A DNA stretch of 64,000 bases from positions 2,542,001-2,606,000 of the forward strand of contig NZ_CP010554.1 in assembly GCF_000934545.1 (NCBI RefSeq). The letters are read 5' to 3'. Origin of the DNA: Rugosibacter aromaticivorans (lineage in GTDB: Bacteria; Pseudomonadota; Gammaproteobacteria; Burkholderiales; Rhodocyclaceae). The notes under the pieces were generated by a model that ran no database searches, was not told the DNA's origin, and saw nothing but the letters and a program-made list of their open reading frames with translations. Numbering within the stretch: the stretch's first letter is position 1; each line of letters starts with the position of its first letter. Position numbers and translations under genes: made by a program. This document shows positions 42,718 to 52,597 of the stretch, one piece after another.

Positions 42718-43908
42718 TTACTCAATAACCTTCGCCACAACACCTGCGCCGACGGTACGACCGCCTTCACGGATGGCGAAACGCAAACCTTCTTCCATCG
42801 CAATAGGCGCGATCAGCTTGACCGTCATGGCAATGTTGTCACCCGGCATGACCATTTCCGTGCCTGCGGGTAATTCAATCGCACCAGTGACATCCGTCGT
42901 GCGGAAGTAGAACTGGGGGCGGTAGCCATTGAAGAACGGCGTGTGACGACCGCCTTCATCTTTCGAGAGAATATAGACCTCGGAGGTGAAGTGGGTGTGC
43001 GGGTTGATCGAACCTGGCTTGGCGAGCACTTGCCCACGCTCGATTTCTTCGCGCTTCGTGCCGCGGAGCAATACGCCCACATTGTCACCCGCCTGGCCCT
43101 GGTCGAGCAGCTTACGGAACATTTCGACGCCCGTGCAGGTGGTCTTGACGGTGGGGCGAATGCCGATGATTTCAATTTCTTCGCCCACTTTGACGATGCC
43201 ACGCTCAACACGACCGGTGACAACGGTGCCACGGCCGGAGATGGAAAAGACGTCTTCGATGGGCAACAGGAAGGGTTTGTCAATCGCACGCTCGGGGGTG
43301 GGAATGTAGCTGTCCAGGGCTTCTGCAAGCTTGAGAATGGCTTCTTCGCCCAACGGGCCTTTGTCGCCTTCGAGTGCTTTCAGGGCAGAACCTTTGATGA
43401 TGGGAACGTCATCGCCCGGGAAGTCGTACTTGCTGAGCAATTCACGGACTTCCATTTCGACGAGTTCGAGCAGTTCGGCGTCATCGACCATGTCGCATTT
43501 GTTCATGAAGACGATGATGAAGGGAACGCCTACCTGACGCGCCAGCAGGATGTGCTCGCGGGTTTGGGGCATGGGGCCGTCGGCAGCCGAGACGACGAGG
43601 ATGGCGCCATCCATCTGGGCGGCGCCGGTGATCATGTTTTTTACATAGTCGGCGTGGCCCGGGCAGTCAACGTGGGCGTAGTGACGGTTCGCTGTTTCAT
43701 ACTCGACGTGCGCGGTGTTGATGGTGATGCCCCGCGCTTTTTCTTCCGGTGCGGCGTCAATTTGGTCGTAGGCTTTTGCTTCGCCGCCAAATTTGGCCGA
43801 CAGGATCGTCGTGATCGCCGCCGTTAATGTGGTCTTGCCGTGATCAACGTGTCCAATCGTCCCCACATTGACGTGCGGTTTCGTTCGCTCAAACTTGCCT
43901 TTTGCCAT
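42718..43908 (-). CDS. tuf: Elongation factor Tu, copy next to the tRNA genes
   Basis: 396 residues, the same protein as the tuf at 26380-27570. The DNA also appears identical across the gene and a few bases beyond (about 42715-43922), after which the flanks differ completely: AAATGCATT after the other copy's start side, AACAAAGAG here. Such identity between duplicated tuf genes is normally kept by gene conversion. It follows tRNA-Tyr, tRNA-Gly and tRNA-Thr and precedes tRNA-Trp, the tufB arrangement. All GTPase motifs are intact. Confidence 0.98.
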   Translation of the reverse strand: MAKGKFERTKPHVNVGTIGHVDHGKTTLTAAITTILSAKFGGEAKAYDQIDAAPEEKARGITINTAHVEYETANRHYAHVDCPGHADYVKNMITGAAQMDGAILVVSAADGPMPQTREHILLARQVGVPFIIVFMNKCDMVDDAELLELVEMEVRELLSKYDFPGDDVPIIKGSALKALEGDKGPLGEEAILKLAEALDSYIPTPERAIDKPFLLPIEDVFSISGRGTVVTGRVERGIVKVGEEIEIIGIRPTVKTTCTGVEMFRKLLDQGQAGDNVGVLLRGTKREEIERGQVLAKPGSINPHTHFTSEVYILSKDEGGRHTPFFNGYRPQFYFRTTDVTGAIELPAGTEMVMPGDNIAMTVKLIAPIAMEEGLRFAIREGGRTVGAGVVAKVIE

Positions 43909-43947
43909 GTCAGTTACCTCAACAAAGAGTCAATAAAATTCAAAAAA

Positions 43948-44022
<75 letters not shown>

Positions 44023-44042
44023 GAAACTTGCCTCTTACAATC

Positions 44043-44116
<74 letters not shown>

Positions 44117-44214
44117 CCACTTAACTTTCACTTAATTAAACATACTTACACACCCTACATACTGCCTTGCGAGACAAATGAATAAATAAAAAATTCACTC
44201 TTCTCAGCTACTGC

Positions 44215-44299
<85 letters not shown>

Positions 44300-44312
44300 A
44301 GCGTAACCGCGA

Positions 44313-44341
44313 ATTATCTTCAAATTTTGCGGCGGCGTCAA
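44313..44341 (-). promoter_or_regulatory. Promoter of the tRNA-Tyr-Gly-Thr-tuf transcript
   Basis: TTGACG (44341-44336) and GATAAT (44318-44313) on the minus strand, spacer 17 bases. The following bases TCGCGG are GC-rich, as in stringently controlled stable-RNA promoters. The same -35 hexamer and spacer occur at 30749-30777 and 21078-21106. Confidence 0.8.
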
Positions 44342-44434
44342 CATTCATTTCTCATCTGGTGATTCATTACCTCATAATCGGGGCCCCGTTACGGCATAAA
44401 CTTCCACAAATATCTGAAAAATTCGGGAGGCATT

Positions 44435-45850
44435 ATGGATACACAACATCACTCGCGAAACCTACCTCAAGGCCTCGTTGATGAACTAACCGTTCGTTTT
44501 GGCTCCCGTTTCTCGGTTGCAGAGGCGGTGCGGCTTCACCATGGCAAGGATGAATCATCCCATCCGCCCATGCCCCCCGATGCCGTTGTATTCGCTGAAT
44601 CCACCGAAGAGGTTGCTGCAACGCTCATGTGTTGCAACGCCTACCGAACGCCCGTCATTGCTTATGGCACAGGGACCTCGCTCGAAGGGCATATTCTCGC
44701 GGTGCAAGGGGGTGTTTGCATTGATCTTTCTGCACTCAACAACGTTGTTGCAGTGCGCGCTGAAGACATGGATGCCACCGTGCAGTGTGGCGTTACCCGC
44801 AAGAAACTCAATGAATGGCTCAATGGTACGGGTTTGTTCTTCCCGATTGACCCCGGCGCAGATGCGAGCTTAGGTGGCATGGCAGCGACCCGCGCCTCCG
44901 GCACAAACGCCGTGCGCTATGGCACCATGCGTGAGAACGTGCTGGGGATGACCGTGGTACTTGCTGACGGGCGCATACTCAAAACAGGTGGCCGCGCACG
45001 CAAATCTTCCGCCGGCTACGACTTGACGCGCCTTATGGTCGGTTCTGAAGGAACCTTAGGCCTCATCACCGAGCTCACTGTGCGCTTGCATCCCCTGCCA
45101 GAAGCCATTGCCAGTGCAGTGTGCACCTTCCCCAGCATTGTTGCCGCCGTCAATACGGTGATTCAGACAATACAAGTGGGGGTGCCCGTCGCCCGCATGG
45201 AATTACTTGATGCGTTAGCCATTTCAGCGCTCAACCGCTATAGCAAAACCAGCCTGCGAGAAGAGCCCACGTTATTTTTTGAATTTCATGGCTCCCCCGC
45301 TAGCGTTCAAGAACAGACGACGCTGGTGGCAGACATTGCCAAAACGCACGGTGGAAAAGATTTTGATTGGGCCACACGCCCTGAAGACCGCAGCCGTCTC
45401 TGGCAGGCGCGGCACGATGCGCTCTGGGCGGCGCTGGGCTTAAAACCTGGGGCTCGGGCTTTATCCACCGATGTGTGCGTGCCTATTTCTCGACTAGCTG
45501 AATGCATCGCCGAGACGATCGCGGACATTGCAGCGATCAATCTCCCCAGTCCTATTCCCAGCCCCATTGTTGGCCATGTCGGCGACGGAAACTTTCACGT
45601 CGTGCTCCTCATCGACCCGAACAATCCGGATGAAATCACCCGCGCGCACGACTTCGCCACCCGCCTGGCGCACCGCGCGATCAGCATGGATGGCACATCG
45701 ACGGGCGAACATGGCATTGGGCTTGGCAAGCGCGACTATCTCATCCCCGAGCACGGCGTGGTGGCGATTGATGTCATGCGTGCCATTAAACAGGCGTTAG
45801 ATCCGAACAACATTCTTAACCCGGGGAAAATTCTGCCGTCTCCAAAATGA
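44435..45850 (+). CDS. FAD-linked oxidase, D-lactate dehydrogenase (cytochrome) type
   Basis: 471 residues. The PCMH-type FAD-binding half includes TPVIAYGTGTSLEGHILAVQ, DPGADASLGGMAATRASGTN and VGSEGTLGLITELTVRLHPL. The C-terminal cap holds GHVGDGNFHVVLL, the metal and substrate histidines, and GEHGIGLGKR. This is the LDHD/GlcD group that oxidises D-2-hydroxyacids and passes electrons to cytochrome c or quinone. D-lactate is the most likely substrate, but glycolate oxidase GlcD is a near relative; no glcE or glcF is adjacent, which favours D-lactate. A GGGAGG ribosome site precedes the ATG. Confidence 0.88.
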   Translation: MDTQHHSRNLPQGLVDELTVRFGSRFSVAEAVRLHHGKDESSHPPMPPDAVVFAESTEEVAATLMCCNAYRTPVIAYGTGTSLEGHILAVQGGVCIDLSALNNVVAVRAEDMDATVQCGVTRKKLNEWLNGTGLFFPIDPGADASLGGMAATRASGTNAVRYGTMRENVLGMTVVLADGRILKTGGRARKSSAGYDLTRLMVGSEGTLGLITELTVRLHPLPEAIASAVCTFPSIVAAVNTVIQTIQVGVPVARMELLDALAISALNRYSKTSLREEPTLFFEFHGSPASVQEQTTLVADIAKTHGGKDFDWATRPEDRSRLWQARHDALWAALGLKPGARALSTDVCVPISRLAECIAETIADIAAINLPSPIPSPIVGHVGDGNFHVVLLIDPNNPDEITRAHDFATRLAHRAISMDGTSTGEHGIGLGKRDYLIPEHGVVAIDVMRAIKQALDPNNILNPGKILPSPK

Positions 45851-45862
45851 ACTTGCTTCGCG

Positions 45863-45881
45863 CCGTATCACCAGCGCCGAC
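45863..45881 (-). repeat. Dispersed repeat copy, 13 bases past the dehydrogenase stop
   Basis: An exact match to the core GTCGGCGCTGGTGATACGG on the minus strand. On the plus strand CACCAGCGC can pair with GCGCTAGTG 16 bases later (one mismatch), so it may act as a stem-loop between the dehydrogenase and phaM. Confidence 0.7.
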
Positions 45882-45986
45882 TTTTCTTGCCACGCGCTAG
45901 TGTCATGCAATCGTCCCACATTTTGTCCATCCACCAACGCCAGCACGCTACGGTAAGATGGCGCATCACACCTGAGGAGAAATCTC

Positions 45987-46415
45987 ATGAGCACGCTACC
46001 TAATAATCCGATGGATCCGATGGAATTTTTAAAGTCACTTTGGGGTAGCGCGGGCATGCCGCTGCCAGGACTGGTGACACCAACGCTGGATACGGATGAG
46101 CTGGAAAAGCGCATCACCGACCTCAAAGCCGTTGAGGGCTGGCTGAAAACCAATCTCAGTATGCTTCAGATGACCATTCAAGGACTTGAAATTCAGCGCG
46201 CCACACTGACTGCACTACAAGCAATGAACCAGTCTGCCGGGTCGGCGGAGGCCGGTGAAAATCCGTTGACTAACCCGAATCTGGCTACGCTGTGGCCATG
46301 GAACTTGATGCAGTCGGCCGCAGCCACTTCGAATCCCGCGACTGACGCAGCGCAAGCAGCGCAGGCATCGGATAAACCCGCTGCCAAATCCACCACAAAA
46401 TCTAAACGAGCCTAA
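45987..46415 (+). CDS. phaM: PhaM-like polyhydroxyalkanoate granule regulatory protein
   Basis: 142 residues. The N-terminal MDPMEFLKSLWGSAGMPLPG and the helix LEKRITDLKAVEGWLKTNLS match the PhaM family, which binds and activates PHB synthase PhaC and ties granules to the nucleoid. The C-terminus is alanine- and lysine-rich (KPAAKSTTKSKRA), the DNA-binding type of tail, but short; the Ralstonia protein is about 260 residues. GAGGAGA precedes the ATG. The acyl-CoA genes on the opposite strand nearby fit a PHB-forming host. Confidence 0.85.
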   Translation: MSTLPNNPMDPMEFLKSLWGSAGMPLPGLVTPTLDTDELEKRITDLKAVEGWLKTNLSMLQMTIQGLEIQRATLTALQAMNQSAGSAEAGENPLTNPNLATLWPWNLMQSAAATSNPATDAAQAAQASDKPAAKSTTKSKRA

Positions 46416-46431
46416 GCTGCGCGGCTAAACC

Positions 46432-47817
46432 CTAAATCACACCATCACGGCGCAGGGTTTCAATTTCATCGGCAGAATATCCAACCGCTTGCAGTACAGC
46501 CGCGCTATCCGCCCCCGCCGTTGCAGCGGGTCGCCTTTCAGTCTGCGGCCAGTGGGACAACTTGAAGGGCGGGGCGCACTGAGTCAACCCTGTCTCATTC
46601 ACGATGATTTGCCGCGCAATGAACTGCGGGTGATTGACTGCTTCATCAAGGCGCAATACGGGCGTGACGCAACAATCCAGCGGAACCAGCGTCTTTTTCC
46701 AGTATGCAAGCGGTTGTGTTTTAATCACCATCGCAAGTGCTTCACGGGCATGTTTCATTTCTGCCGCATTCGTCATATCTGTCGTCGCCAGCTCAGGTAA
46801 GCCTAGCGCGGTGCACAGCGTTTGCCAGAACTTGGACTCAATCGCACCGACCGCGAGATAACGATCATCAGCTGTCGGGTACACCGCGTAGCCAGGTGAT
46901 GCACCTGTCATCTCGCCTTCACCGCGAGGCGCCAACCCGTCAGGTGTCTGCGTCGCCAGCAAAGGAAACACCGAGTGCGCCAATATCGCATCGGCCATAG
47001 CCACATCCACGTGGCTACCCCGGCCAGTGGCTTTAGCGCCCATGACGGCAGTGAGCACGCCCACCAGCGATGTGAGGCACCCGCCGAGCAGATCACCAAT
47101 CTGAAAATCGGGCATTGCAGGGGCACTCCCCGGCGTGCCTATTTGATCAAGCAAACCAGACATTGCAATAAAATTAATGTCATGCCCGGCATAGTGCGCC
47201 CATGGCCCGGTTTGTCCGTAACCCGTAATGGCGCAATACACAATCCGCGGATTAATCGCGCGCACGGCTTCATAACCGATACCCAGGCGGTCAACCACGC
47301 CAGGGCGAAAACTTTCAAAAATGACATCGGCTTCTGCTGCCAAACGCAAAAAAACCTGTACCCCAGCCGGCTGTTTAAGATCTAGCCGCAGACTTTTCTT
47401 GTTGCGATTAAGCATGCGAAAAAAGGGGCTGTCTTTTCCTTCTGCGCTCGCTTGGGCCGCACCCGGGCCCATGGTGCGCGCATAGTCGCCCAGCCCCGTG
47501 TCTTCAATCTTGATGACCTCAGCGCCTTGATCTGCCAGATGCAACGTGGCCATCGGGCCCGGTAACAACCGGGTGAGATCAAGGACACGCAAACCAGCCA
47601 ACGGCCCGCTCGGCGTATCACCATCCGCTACGGCGAGGATCCGCAGCGACGAGGAGAGCGTACTTTGCTCGACCGTCCTGCTGCGCCGGGGCTTTATCAG
47701 AGCGTTTTTTGCTCGACCGCCTTGTAGCGCATCCACAGCGAAGCGGGCAGGGTTCTGTCCTGCCCCTTCTTGCTGTGCAGTTGTCTCATCAGTTGCTTCA
47801 TCAGAGCCGACTTTCAT
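46432..47817 (-). CDS. CaiB/BaiF-family CoA transferase or acyl-CoA racemase, with N-terminal extension
   Basis: Family III CoA transferase or alpha-methylacyl-CoA racemase. The canonical start region GPLAGLRVLDLTRLLPGPMA is followed by GAEVIKIEDTGLGDYARTMG and NRNKKSLRLDLKQPAG. From the ATG at 47817 (MKVGSDEATD, 4 bases after the hbd stop) the protein has 461 residues, about 75 more than usual before the conserved domain. That segment is low-complexity and basic. It contains an imperfect direct repeat and is bracketed by partial matches to the dispersed repeat. A non-ATG start nearer 47620 is possible. Its neighbours suggest a role in branched or methyl-branched acyl-CoA metabolism. Confidence 0.82.
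   Translation of the reverse strand: MKVGSDEATDETTAQQEGAGQNPARFAVDALQGGRAKNALIKPRRSRTVEQSTLSSSLRILAVADGDTPSGPLAGLRVLDLTRLLPGPMATLHLADQGAEVIKIEDTGLGDYARTMGPGAAQASAEGKDSPFFRMLNRNKKSLRLDLKQPAGVQVFLRLAAEADVIFESFRPGVVDRLGIGYEAVRAINPRIVYCAITGYGQTGPWAHYAGHDINFIAMSGLLDQIGTPGSAPAMPDFQIGDLLGGCLTSLVGVLTAVMGAKATGRGSHVDVAMADAILAHSVFPLLATQTPDGLAPRGEGEMTGASPGYAVYPTADDRYLAVGAIESKFWQTLCTALGLPELATTDMTNAAEMKHAREALAMVIKTQPLAYWKKTLVPLDCCVTPVLRLDEAVNHPQFIARQIIVNETGLTQCAPPFKLSHWPQTERRPAATAGADSAAVLQAVGYSADEIETLRRDGVI
47664..47730. repeat. Imperfect direct repeat in the CoA-transferase N-terminal extension
   Basis: TTTGCTCGACCGTCCTG at 47664 and TTTGCTCGACCGCCTTG at 47708 begin two 23-base units, 18 of 23 bases alike and 44 bases apart. 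They lie within the extra N-terminal coding segment. Confidence 0.6.
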
Positions 47818-47821
47818 CGCA

Positions 47822-48673
47822 TCAGCTATAGATGTAGAACCCACGCCCGCTCTTGCGGCCCAAATAGCCCGCGCCGACCATTTCTTTGAGCAAGGGCGCC
47901 GGGCGATATTTGGAATCATCAAAGCCTTCGTAGAACACCTGCATCACGGCAAGCAAGGTATCCAGCCCGACCATATCTGCCAACGCCAAAGGGCCAATCG
48001 GATGGTTACAGCCGAGCTTCATGCCTTCATCAATCGCTTCGGCCGTGGCCAAGCCTTCTGAGAGGACAAAAATAGCTTCATTGATCATCGGGCAAAGAAT
48101 GCGATTGACCACGAAGCCAGGATTATTTTTAACCGTGATGGGATACTTTCCCAGTGCCTGCGCCAAGGCTTCAACGCGCGCATGGGTTTCATCCGAGGTT
48201 TGCAAACCACGAATAATTTCCACCAAAGTCATTACTGGCACCGGGTTGAAAAAATGCAAGCCGATAAATTTATCCGGGCGCGCCGTTGCCGCGGCCATAT
48301 GGGTAATCGAGATAGAGGAGGTATTACTGGCAATGAGTGCATTGGGACCGATGACACGCTCCACATCCTTGATGATCTTGAGCTTCAAACCCTCGTTCTC
48401 TGTGGCCGCTTCAATCACGATATCCACGCCGCTCATATCGGCCATGCCGGTTGTTGTCTTGATGAGGGCGAGCGCAGCAGATTTTTGCTCTTCGCTAATT
48501 TTTTCTTTTTTGATCAGTCGATCCAGACTGTTCGTGATGGTTGCCAGGCCTTTTTGTAACGCCGCCTCATTGATATCCAGCATCACCGCTGCAAAACCCG
48601 ACATCGCACAAGTTTGCGCGATACCATTACCCATGGTTCCGGCACCGATAATGCCGACTTTCTTGATTGTCAT
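47822..48673 (-). CDS. hbd: 3-hydroxybutyryl-CoA dehydrogenase
   Basis: 283 residues, the usual length of the stand-alone enzyme. The NAD-binding motif GIIGAGTMGNGIAQTCAMSG is at the N-terminus. ASNTSSISITHMAAATARPD and GLHFFNPVPVMTLVEIIRGL carry the conserved serine, asparagine and histidine of the active site. It interconverts 3-hydroxyacyl-CoA and 3-oxoacyl-CoA in fatty-acid or butanoate metabolism. It lies between icmF and the CoA transferase on the same strand (46 and 4 bases), apparently one operon. Confidence 0.93.
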   Translation of the reverse strand: MTIKKVGIIGAGTMGNGIAQTCAMSGFAAVMLDINEAALQKGLATITNSLDRLIKKEKISEEQKSAALALIKTTTGMADMSGVDIVIEAATENEGLKLKIIKDVERVIGPNALIASNTSSISITHMAAATARPDKFIGLHFFNPVPVMTLVEIIRGLQTSDETHARVEALAQALGKYPITVKNNPGFVVNRILCPMINEAIFVLSEGLATAEAIDEGMKLGCNHPIGPLALADMVGLDTLLAVMQVFYEGFDDSKYRPAPLLKEMVGAGYLGRKSGRGFYIYS

Positions 48674-48719
48674 TGCCTGTTACCTTTGCGTGAGTTAAAT
48701 TTTTGTATCGCTATGCGAA

Positions 48720-51700
48720 TTACATATTGCGTCGATATTGACCGCCGACCTCATACAGTGTGTTTGAAATTTGCCCGAGGGAACAATGGCGTACTGCATC
48801 CATGAGAACCTCAAACACGTTTTCATCCTTGATCACAGCCTCGCGCAAGCGCGCAATCCACGCTTGAGACGTATCCGCATGGGTCGCATGAAACGCTGCC
48901 AAGCGCTGCAACTGTGACTGCTTTTCATGCTCAGTAGATCGTGCCAGTTCGATCTCACCTTGCGCGCCGGCAGCACGGGGATTAAGAAAGGTGTTAACGC
49001 CGATAATCGGATAGGAACCATCATGCTTCCGGTGTTCGTAATACATCGACTCTTCTTGAATCTTGCCCCGCTGATACCCCGTTTCCATGGCCCCCAGGAC
49101 ACCGCCTCGTGAAGCCAGGGCTTCAAACTCTTTTAATACCGCTTCTTCTACCAGGTCGGTCAATTCGTCGATGATAAAAGCACCCTGGTTCGGGTTCTCG
49201 TTTTTCGCCAAACCCCACTCACGATTGATGATCAGTTGTATCGCCATCGCCCGCCGCACCGAGGCTTCGGTAGGTGTTGTTATTGCTTCATCGTACGCAT
49301 TGGTATGCAGGCTGTTGCAATTATCGTAGATGGCAATCAGCGCCTGTAGCGTTGTGCGGATATCATTGAAATCCATTTCCTGCGCATGCAGCGAGCGGCC
49401 GGAAGTCTGGATGTGATATTTCATCTTCTGACTACGCTCATTCGCGCCATACCGATTTTTCATCGCCACCGCCCAGATACGGCGAGCGACACGGCCGATA
49501 ACGGCATACTCCGGGTCCATGCCGTTGCTGAAAAAGAAACTTAAGTTAGGCGCAAACTCATCGATGGACATACCGCGCGCCAGATACGCTTCGACAAAGG
49601 TAAACCCGTTGGCCAAGGTAAATGCGAGTTGTGTAATCGGATTCGCACCCGCCTCCGCGATGTGATAGCCGGAAATGGATACCGAATAAAAGTTGCGCAC
49701 CTGATGTTTGACAAAAAACGCTTGAATATCGCCCATCATCTTGAGCGCAAATTCTGTCGAAAAAATGCAGGTATTCTGACCCTGATCTTCCTTGAGAATA
49801 TCCGCCTGCACTGTACCGCGCACATTAGCAAAGGCAAATTCCCGCAATGAATGCGCTTCATCCGCGCTCGGCTCTCTGCCATTTTTCTCGCGGAATTTTT
49901 CTACTTGCTGGTCAATCGCCGCATTCAGAAACATCGCCAGAATCATCGGTGCCGGGCCGTTGATGGTCATCGACACCGAGGTTGCCGGATCGCACAGATC
50001 AAATCCTGAATACAGCACTTTCAAATCATCCAGCGTGGCAATAGAGACGCCGGAATTGCCTACTTTGCCGTAAATGTCCGGGCGCAGATCCGGGTCGCAT
50101 CCATACAGCGTAACCGAATCGAACGCCGTGGACAACCGTTTGGCGGGCATGCCATCCGATAGCCGGTGAAAGCGGCGGTTCGTGCGGAAGGCATCCCCTT
50201 CGCCCGCGAACATGCGGGTTGGATCTTCGTTTTCCCGCTTGAAGGCAAAAACACCCGCGGTATACGGAAATGCACCCGGCACATTTTCAAGCATCAGGAA
50301 CTTGAGCAATTCGCCTTCATCCTCAAACCGCGGCAACGCCACTTTGCGGATTTTGCTGCCTGAAAGGGTTTCACTGACCAGGGAGGTTCGCTGCGCTTTC
50401 TGACGAACTTTCACCACGTATTCGTCACCCGCATAAGCGGCTTTGGTGTCTGGCCATGTTGCCAATAACGTGCGAACTTCTGGTGCAAGCTGGTTGTTTT
50501 TTTCAGCAATCAGCTCATCAAAATCAGTGGCATTTTTCTTGTGCTGCAGAAAAATATTTTTTGCCGTGGTTAATGCCTGCCGCTCATGGGCAATCTGCGC
50601 TTGCGCCCGCACATACCGATGATAGCCACGCACGCACTCCGCAATTTCCGCAAGATAGCGCACGCGCTCCGGCGGCACAATCGCCCGGCTGGCAGAAGAG
50701 TTTTTCACCGTCACTGCGGGCAACACGCCGGGAGCAAGCGCCAAGCCATGCTTCACCAGACGCGGAACCAGCGCCTGATACAAAGCCGTGACGCCATCAT
50801 CATTAAAGCGAGCCGCCATGGTGCCAAACACCGGCATATCCTCGGTTTTTTCAGTAAAGCGTTCGTGGTTGCGTTGATACTGCTTGCGCACATCGCGCAG
50901 CGCATCTTCAGCACCCTTGCGATCAAACTTGTTGATGGCAACAAAATCCGCAAAATCGAGCATGTCGATTTTTTCCAATTGAGAAGCTGCACCGAACTCC
51001 GGCGTCATCACATACAGGGAACAATCGACCAGCGGCACAATGGCTGCATCCCCCTGGCCGATGCCGGAAGTCTCCACAATGATCAAGTCAAAGCCAGCGA
51101 CCTTGCAAGCAGCAAGGGTATCTGGCAGCGCGCGAGAAATCTCGCTGCCGCTATTGCTTTCGAAATTACGGGTCGCCAGCGATCGCATGTAGATATTCGG
51201 ATGCTGAATCGCATTCATGCGAATGCGGTCACCCAGCAACGCCCCACCCGTCCGCTTGCGCGAAGGGTCGATTGAAATGACCGCGATTTGCAAACGATCC
51301 TGTTGATCCAATCGAAAGCGGCGGATCAGTTCATCCGTTAGCGAACTTTTCCCCGCGCCACCAGTGCCGGTAATCCCTAAAGTCGGCGTTGGATTGCTAC
51401 TCGATTTTGCGGCGGCTTTGTCCCATAAAACTTGCTTGTCTTGCACCGACCATGCGCCGTTTTCTAGCGCCGTAATGGTTTGACTTAACACCCGCCGATC
51501 ACCACTTTCGAGTGCGGGCCAATTGGGCGGCGCAGACTGAGCGATTACCGCATCACAGCGCGTCACCATGTCATTGATCATGCCTTGCAAGCCAAACGCT
51601 TGGCCTTCTTCAACAGAATATAAATGCGTCACACCATAGGCGTGCAGCGCTTGAATCTCTGCGGGCACAATCACCCCACCGCCACCGCCAAACACCTGGA

Positions 51701-52001
51701 TGTTCTCGCCACCACGTGCTTTGAGCAAATCGATCATGTACTTGAAAAACTCGACATGCCCACCTTGATAAGACGATACGGCAATGCCGTGCGCGTCTTC
51801 TTGCAAAGCTGCGGTCACGATCTCGTCGACGGAACGATTATGCCCAAGATGAATAACCTCAACCCCCGTCGCTTGCAGAATGCGCCGCATGATGTTGATC
51901 GATGCGTCATGGCCATCGAATAACGATGTCGCCGTGACAAAGCGTATCTGGCGCGAGGGCTTATAAGGCGTCTGTGCCAATTTGGGAGCGGTCTGGTTCA
52001 T
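48720..52001 (-). CDS. icmF: Fused isobutyryl-CoA mutase
   Basis: 1093 residues, the fused form of a coenzyme-B12 mutase. Domains in order: B12-binding ([20 protein letters not shown], with the base-off histidine), a MeaB-like GTPase chaperone ([19 protein letters not shown], later [14 protein letters not shown]), a linker, then the mutase barrel (about residue 560 onward) with [20 protein letters not shown] and [20 protein letters not shown]. The last segments match IcmF rather than methylmalonyl-CoA mutase. It interconverts isobutyryl-CoA and butyryl-CoA, and some members act on isovaleryl/pivalyl-CoA. The neighbouring hbd can then feed the butyryl product toward acetyl-CoA or PHB. Confidence 0.95.
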   Translation of the reverse strand: MNQTAPKLAQTPYKPSRQIRFVTATSLFDGHDASINIMRRILQATGVEVIHLGHNRSVDEIVTAALQEDAHGIAVSSYQGGHVEFFKYMIDLLKARGGENIQVFGGGGGVIVPAEIQALHAYGVTHLYSVEEGQAFGLQGMINDMVTRCDAVIAQSAPPNWPALESGDRRVLSQTITALENGAWSVQDKQVLWDKAAAKSSSNPTPTLGITGTGGAGKSSLTDELIRRFRLDQQDRLQIAVISIDPSRKRTGGALLGDRIRMNAIQHPNIYMRSLATRNFESNSGSEISRALPDTLAACKVAGFDLIIVETSGIGQGDAAIVPLVDCSLYVMTPEFGAASQLEKIDMLDFADFVAINKFDRKGAEDALRDVRKQYQRNHERFTEKTEDMPVFGTMAARFNDDGVTALYQALVPRLVKHGLALAPGVLPAVTVKNSSASRAIVPPERVRYLAEIAECVRGYHRYVRAQAQIAHERQALTTAKNIFLQHKKNATDFDELIAEKNNQLAPEVRTLLATWPDTKAAYAGDEYVVKVRQKAQRTSLVSETLSGSKIRKVALPRFEDEGELLKFLMLENVPGAFPYTAGVFAFKRENEDPTRMFAGEGDAFRTNRRFHRLSDGMPAKRLSTAFDSVTLYGCDPDLRPDIYGKVGNSGVSIATLDDLKVLYSGFDLCDPATSVSMTINGPAPMILAMFLNAAIDQQVEKFREKNGREPSADEAHSLREFAFANVRGTVQADILKEDQGQNTCIFSTEFALKMMGDIQAFFVKHQVRNFYSVSISGYHIAEAGANPITQLAFTLANGFTFVEAYLARGMSIDEFAPNLSFFFSNGMDPEYAVIGRVARRIWAVAMKNRYGANERSQKMKYHIQTSGRSLHAQEMDFNDIRTTLQALIAIYDNCNSLHTNAYDEAITTPTEASVRRAMAIQLIINREWGLAKNENPNQGAFIIDELTDLVEEAVLKEFEALASRGGVLGAMETGYQRGKIQEESMYYEHRKHDGSYPIIGVNTFLNPRAAGAQGEIELARSTEHEKQSQLQRLAAFHATHADTSQAWIARLREAVIKDENVFEVLMDAVRHCSLGQISNTLYEVGGQYRRNM

Positions 52002-52088
52002 GCGGCTTATTCTAAACCAAGCATCCCCTTACAATCTGTTGTCCAGGGTGCCTAGAATAGTGGTCTGCGCTGCACACCGCGCCTTGTC

Positions 52089-52107
52089 CCGTATCACCAG
52101 CACCGAC
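52089..52107 (-). repeat. Dispersed repeat copy between icmF and the PAS gene
   Basis: Matches the core GTCGGCGCTGGTGATACGG at 18 of 19 bases on the minus strand. It lies in the 136-base divergent spacer, 31 bases before the PAS gene start. Confidence 0.65.
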
Positions 52108-52137
52108 TTTTTAACTTGCGGATGTTTCATAAGCCCT

Positions 52138-52587
52138 ATGAACTTATATCAAGCGATGATCGAGCAAACCGCCGATGCCTTTATTCTTTCTGATCTTGAA
52201 GGATGCATCCAGTTATGGAACCATGGAGCTGAGCTTGTTTTCGGTTTTTCAGCCAAGGACGTCATCGGCCAATCGCTGGACATCATTATCCCCGAACACC
52301 TTCGCCAAGCACATTGGATCGGCTTTCATAAAGCGGTAGCAGCCGGCCGGATGTCTTTGGGCGACCAGGTGATGACCACCCGCTTCCTGCATAAAGACGG
52401 CAGCAAGGGCTATGTCGACATGCGTTTTAGCCTGATCAAGGACGACACCGATCAACTCATGGGCGTGCTGGCCACCGCCCGCGATAGCACCGCACGTTAT
52501 CTGGCTGAGCGCACACTGCGCGCACGCCTGGCAGAGCTTGCGCCCGCCAATGAAAGCAAACCTGCGTCAGCAGCAACGAATAAATAA
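52138..52587 (+). CDS. Single PAS-domain protein
   Basis: 149 residues from ATG 52138 (MNLYQAMIEQTADAFILSDL). One PAS domain with LWNHGAELVFGFSAKDVIGQ and the C-terminal cap RFLHKDGSKGYVDMRFSLIK, then a short helical tail. No output domain is attached, so it probably senses a small molecule or redox state and acts through a partner; the ligand cannot be told. It lies 10 bases before a hemerythrin-like gene, suggesting a shared oxygen or redox role. An in-frame start further upstream lies within the spacer repeat and icmF and is rejected. Confidence 0.85.
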   Translation: MNLYQAMIEQTADAFILSDLEGCIQLWNHGAELVFGFSAKDVIGQSLDIIIPEHLRQAHWIGFHKAVAAGRMSLGDQVMTTRFLHKDGSKGYVDMRFSLIKDDTDQLMGVLATARDSTARYLAERTLRARLAELAPANESKPASAATNK

Positions 52588-52597
52588 CCACCCCGCC

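Noticed and set aside
26377..43922. The tuf duplication as a composite transposon
   Set aside because: There are no terminal inverted repeats or transposase, and two tuf copies in these positions are the norm in proteobacteria.
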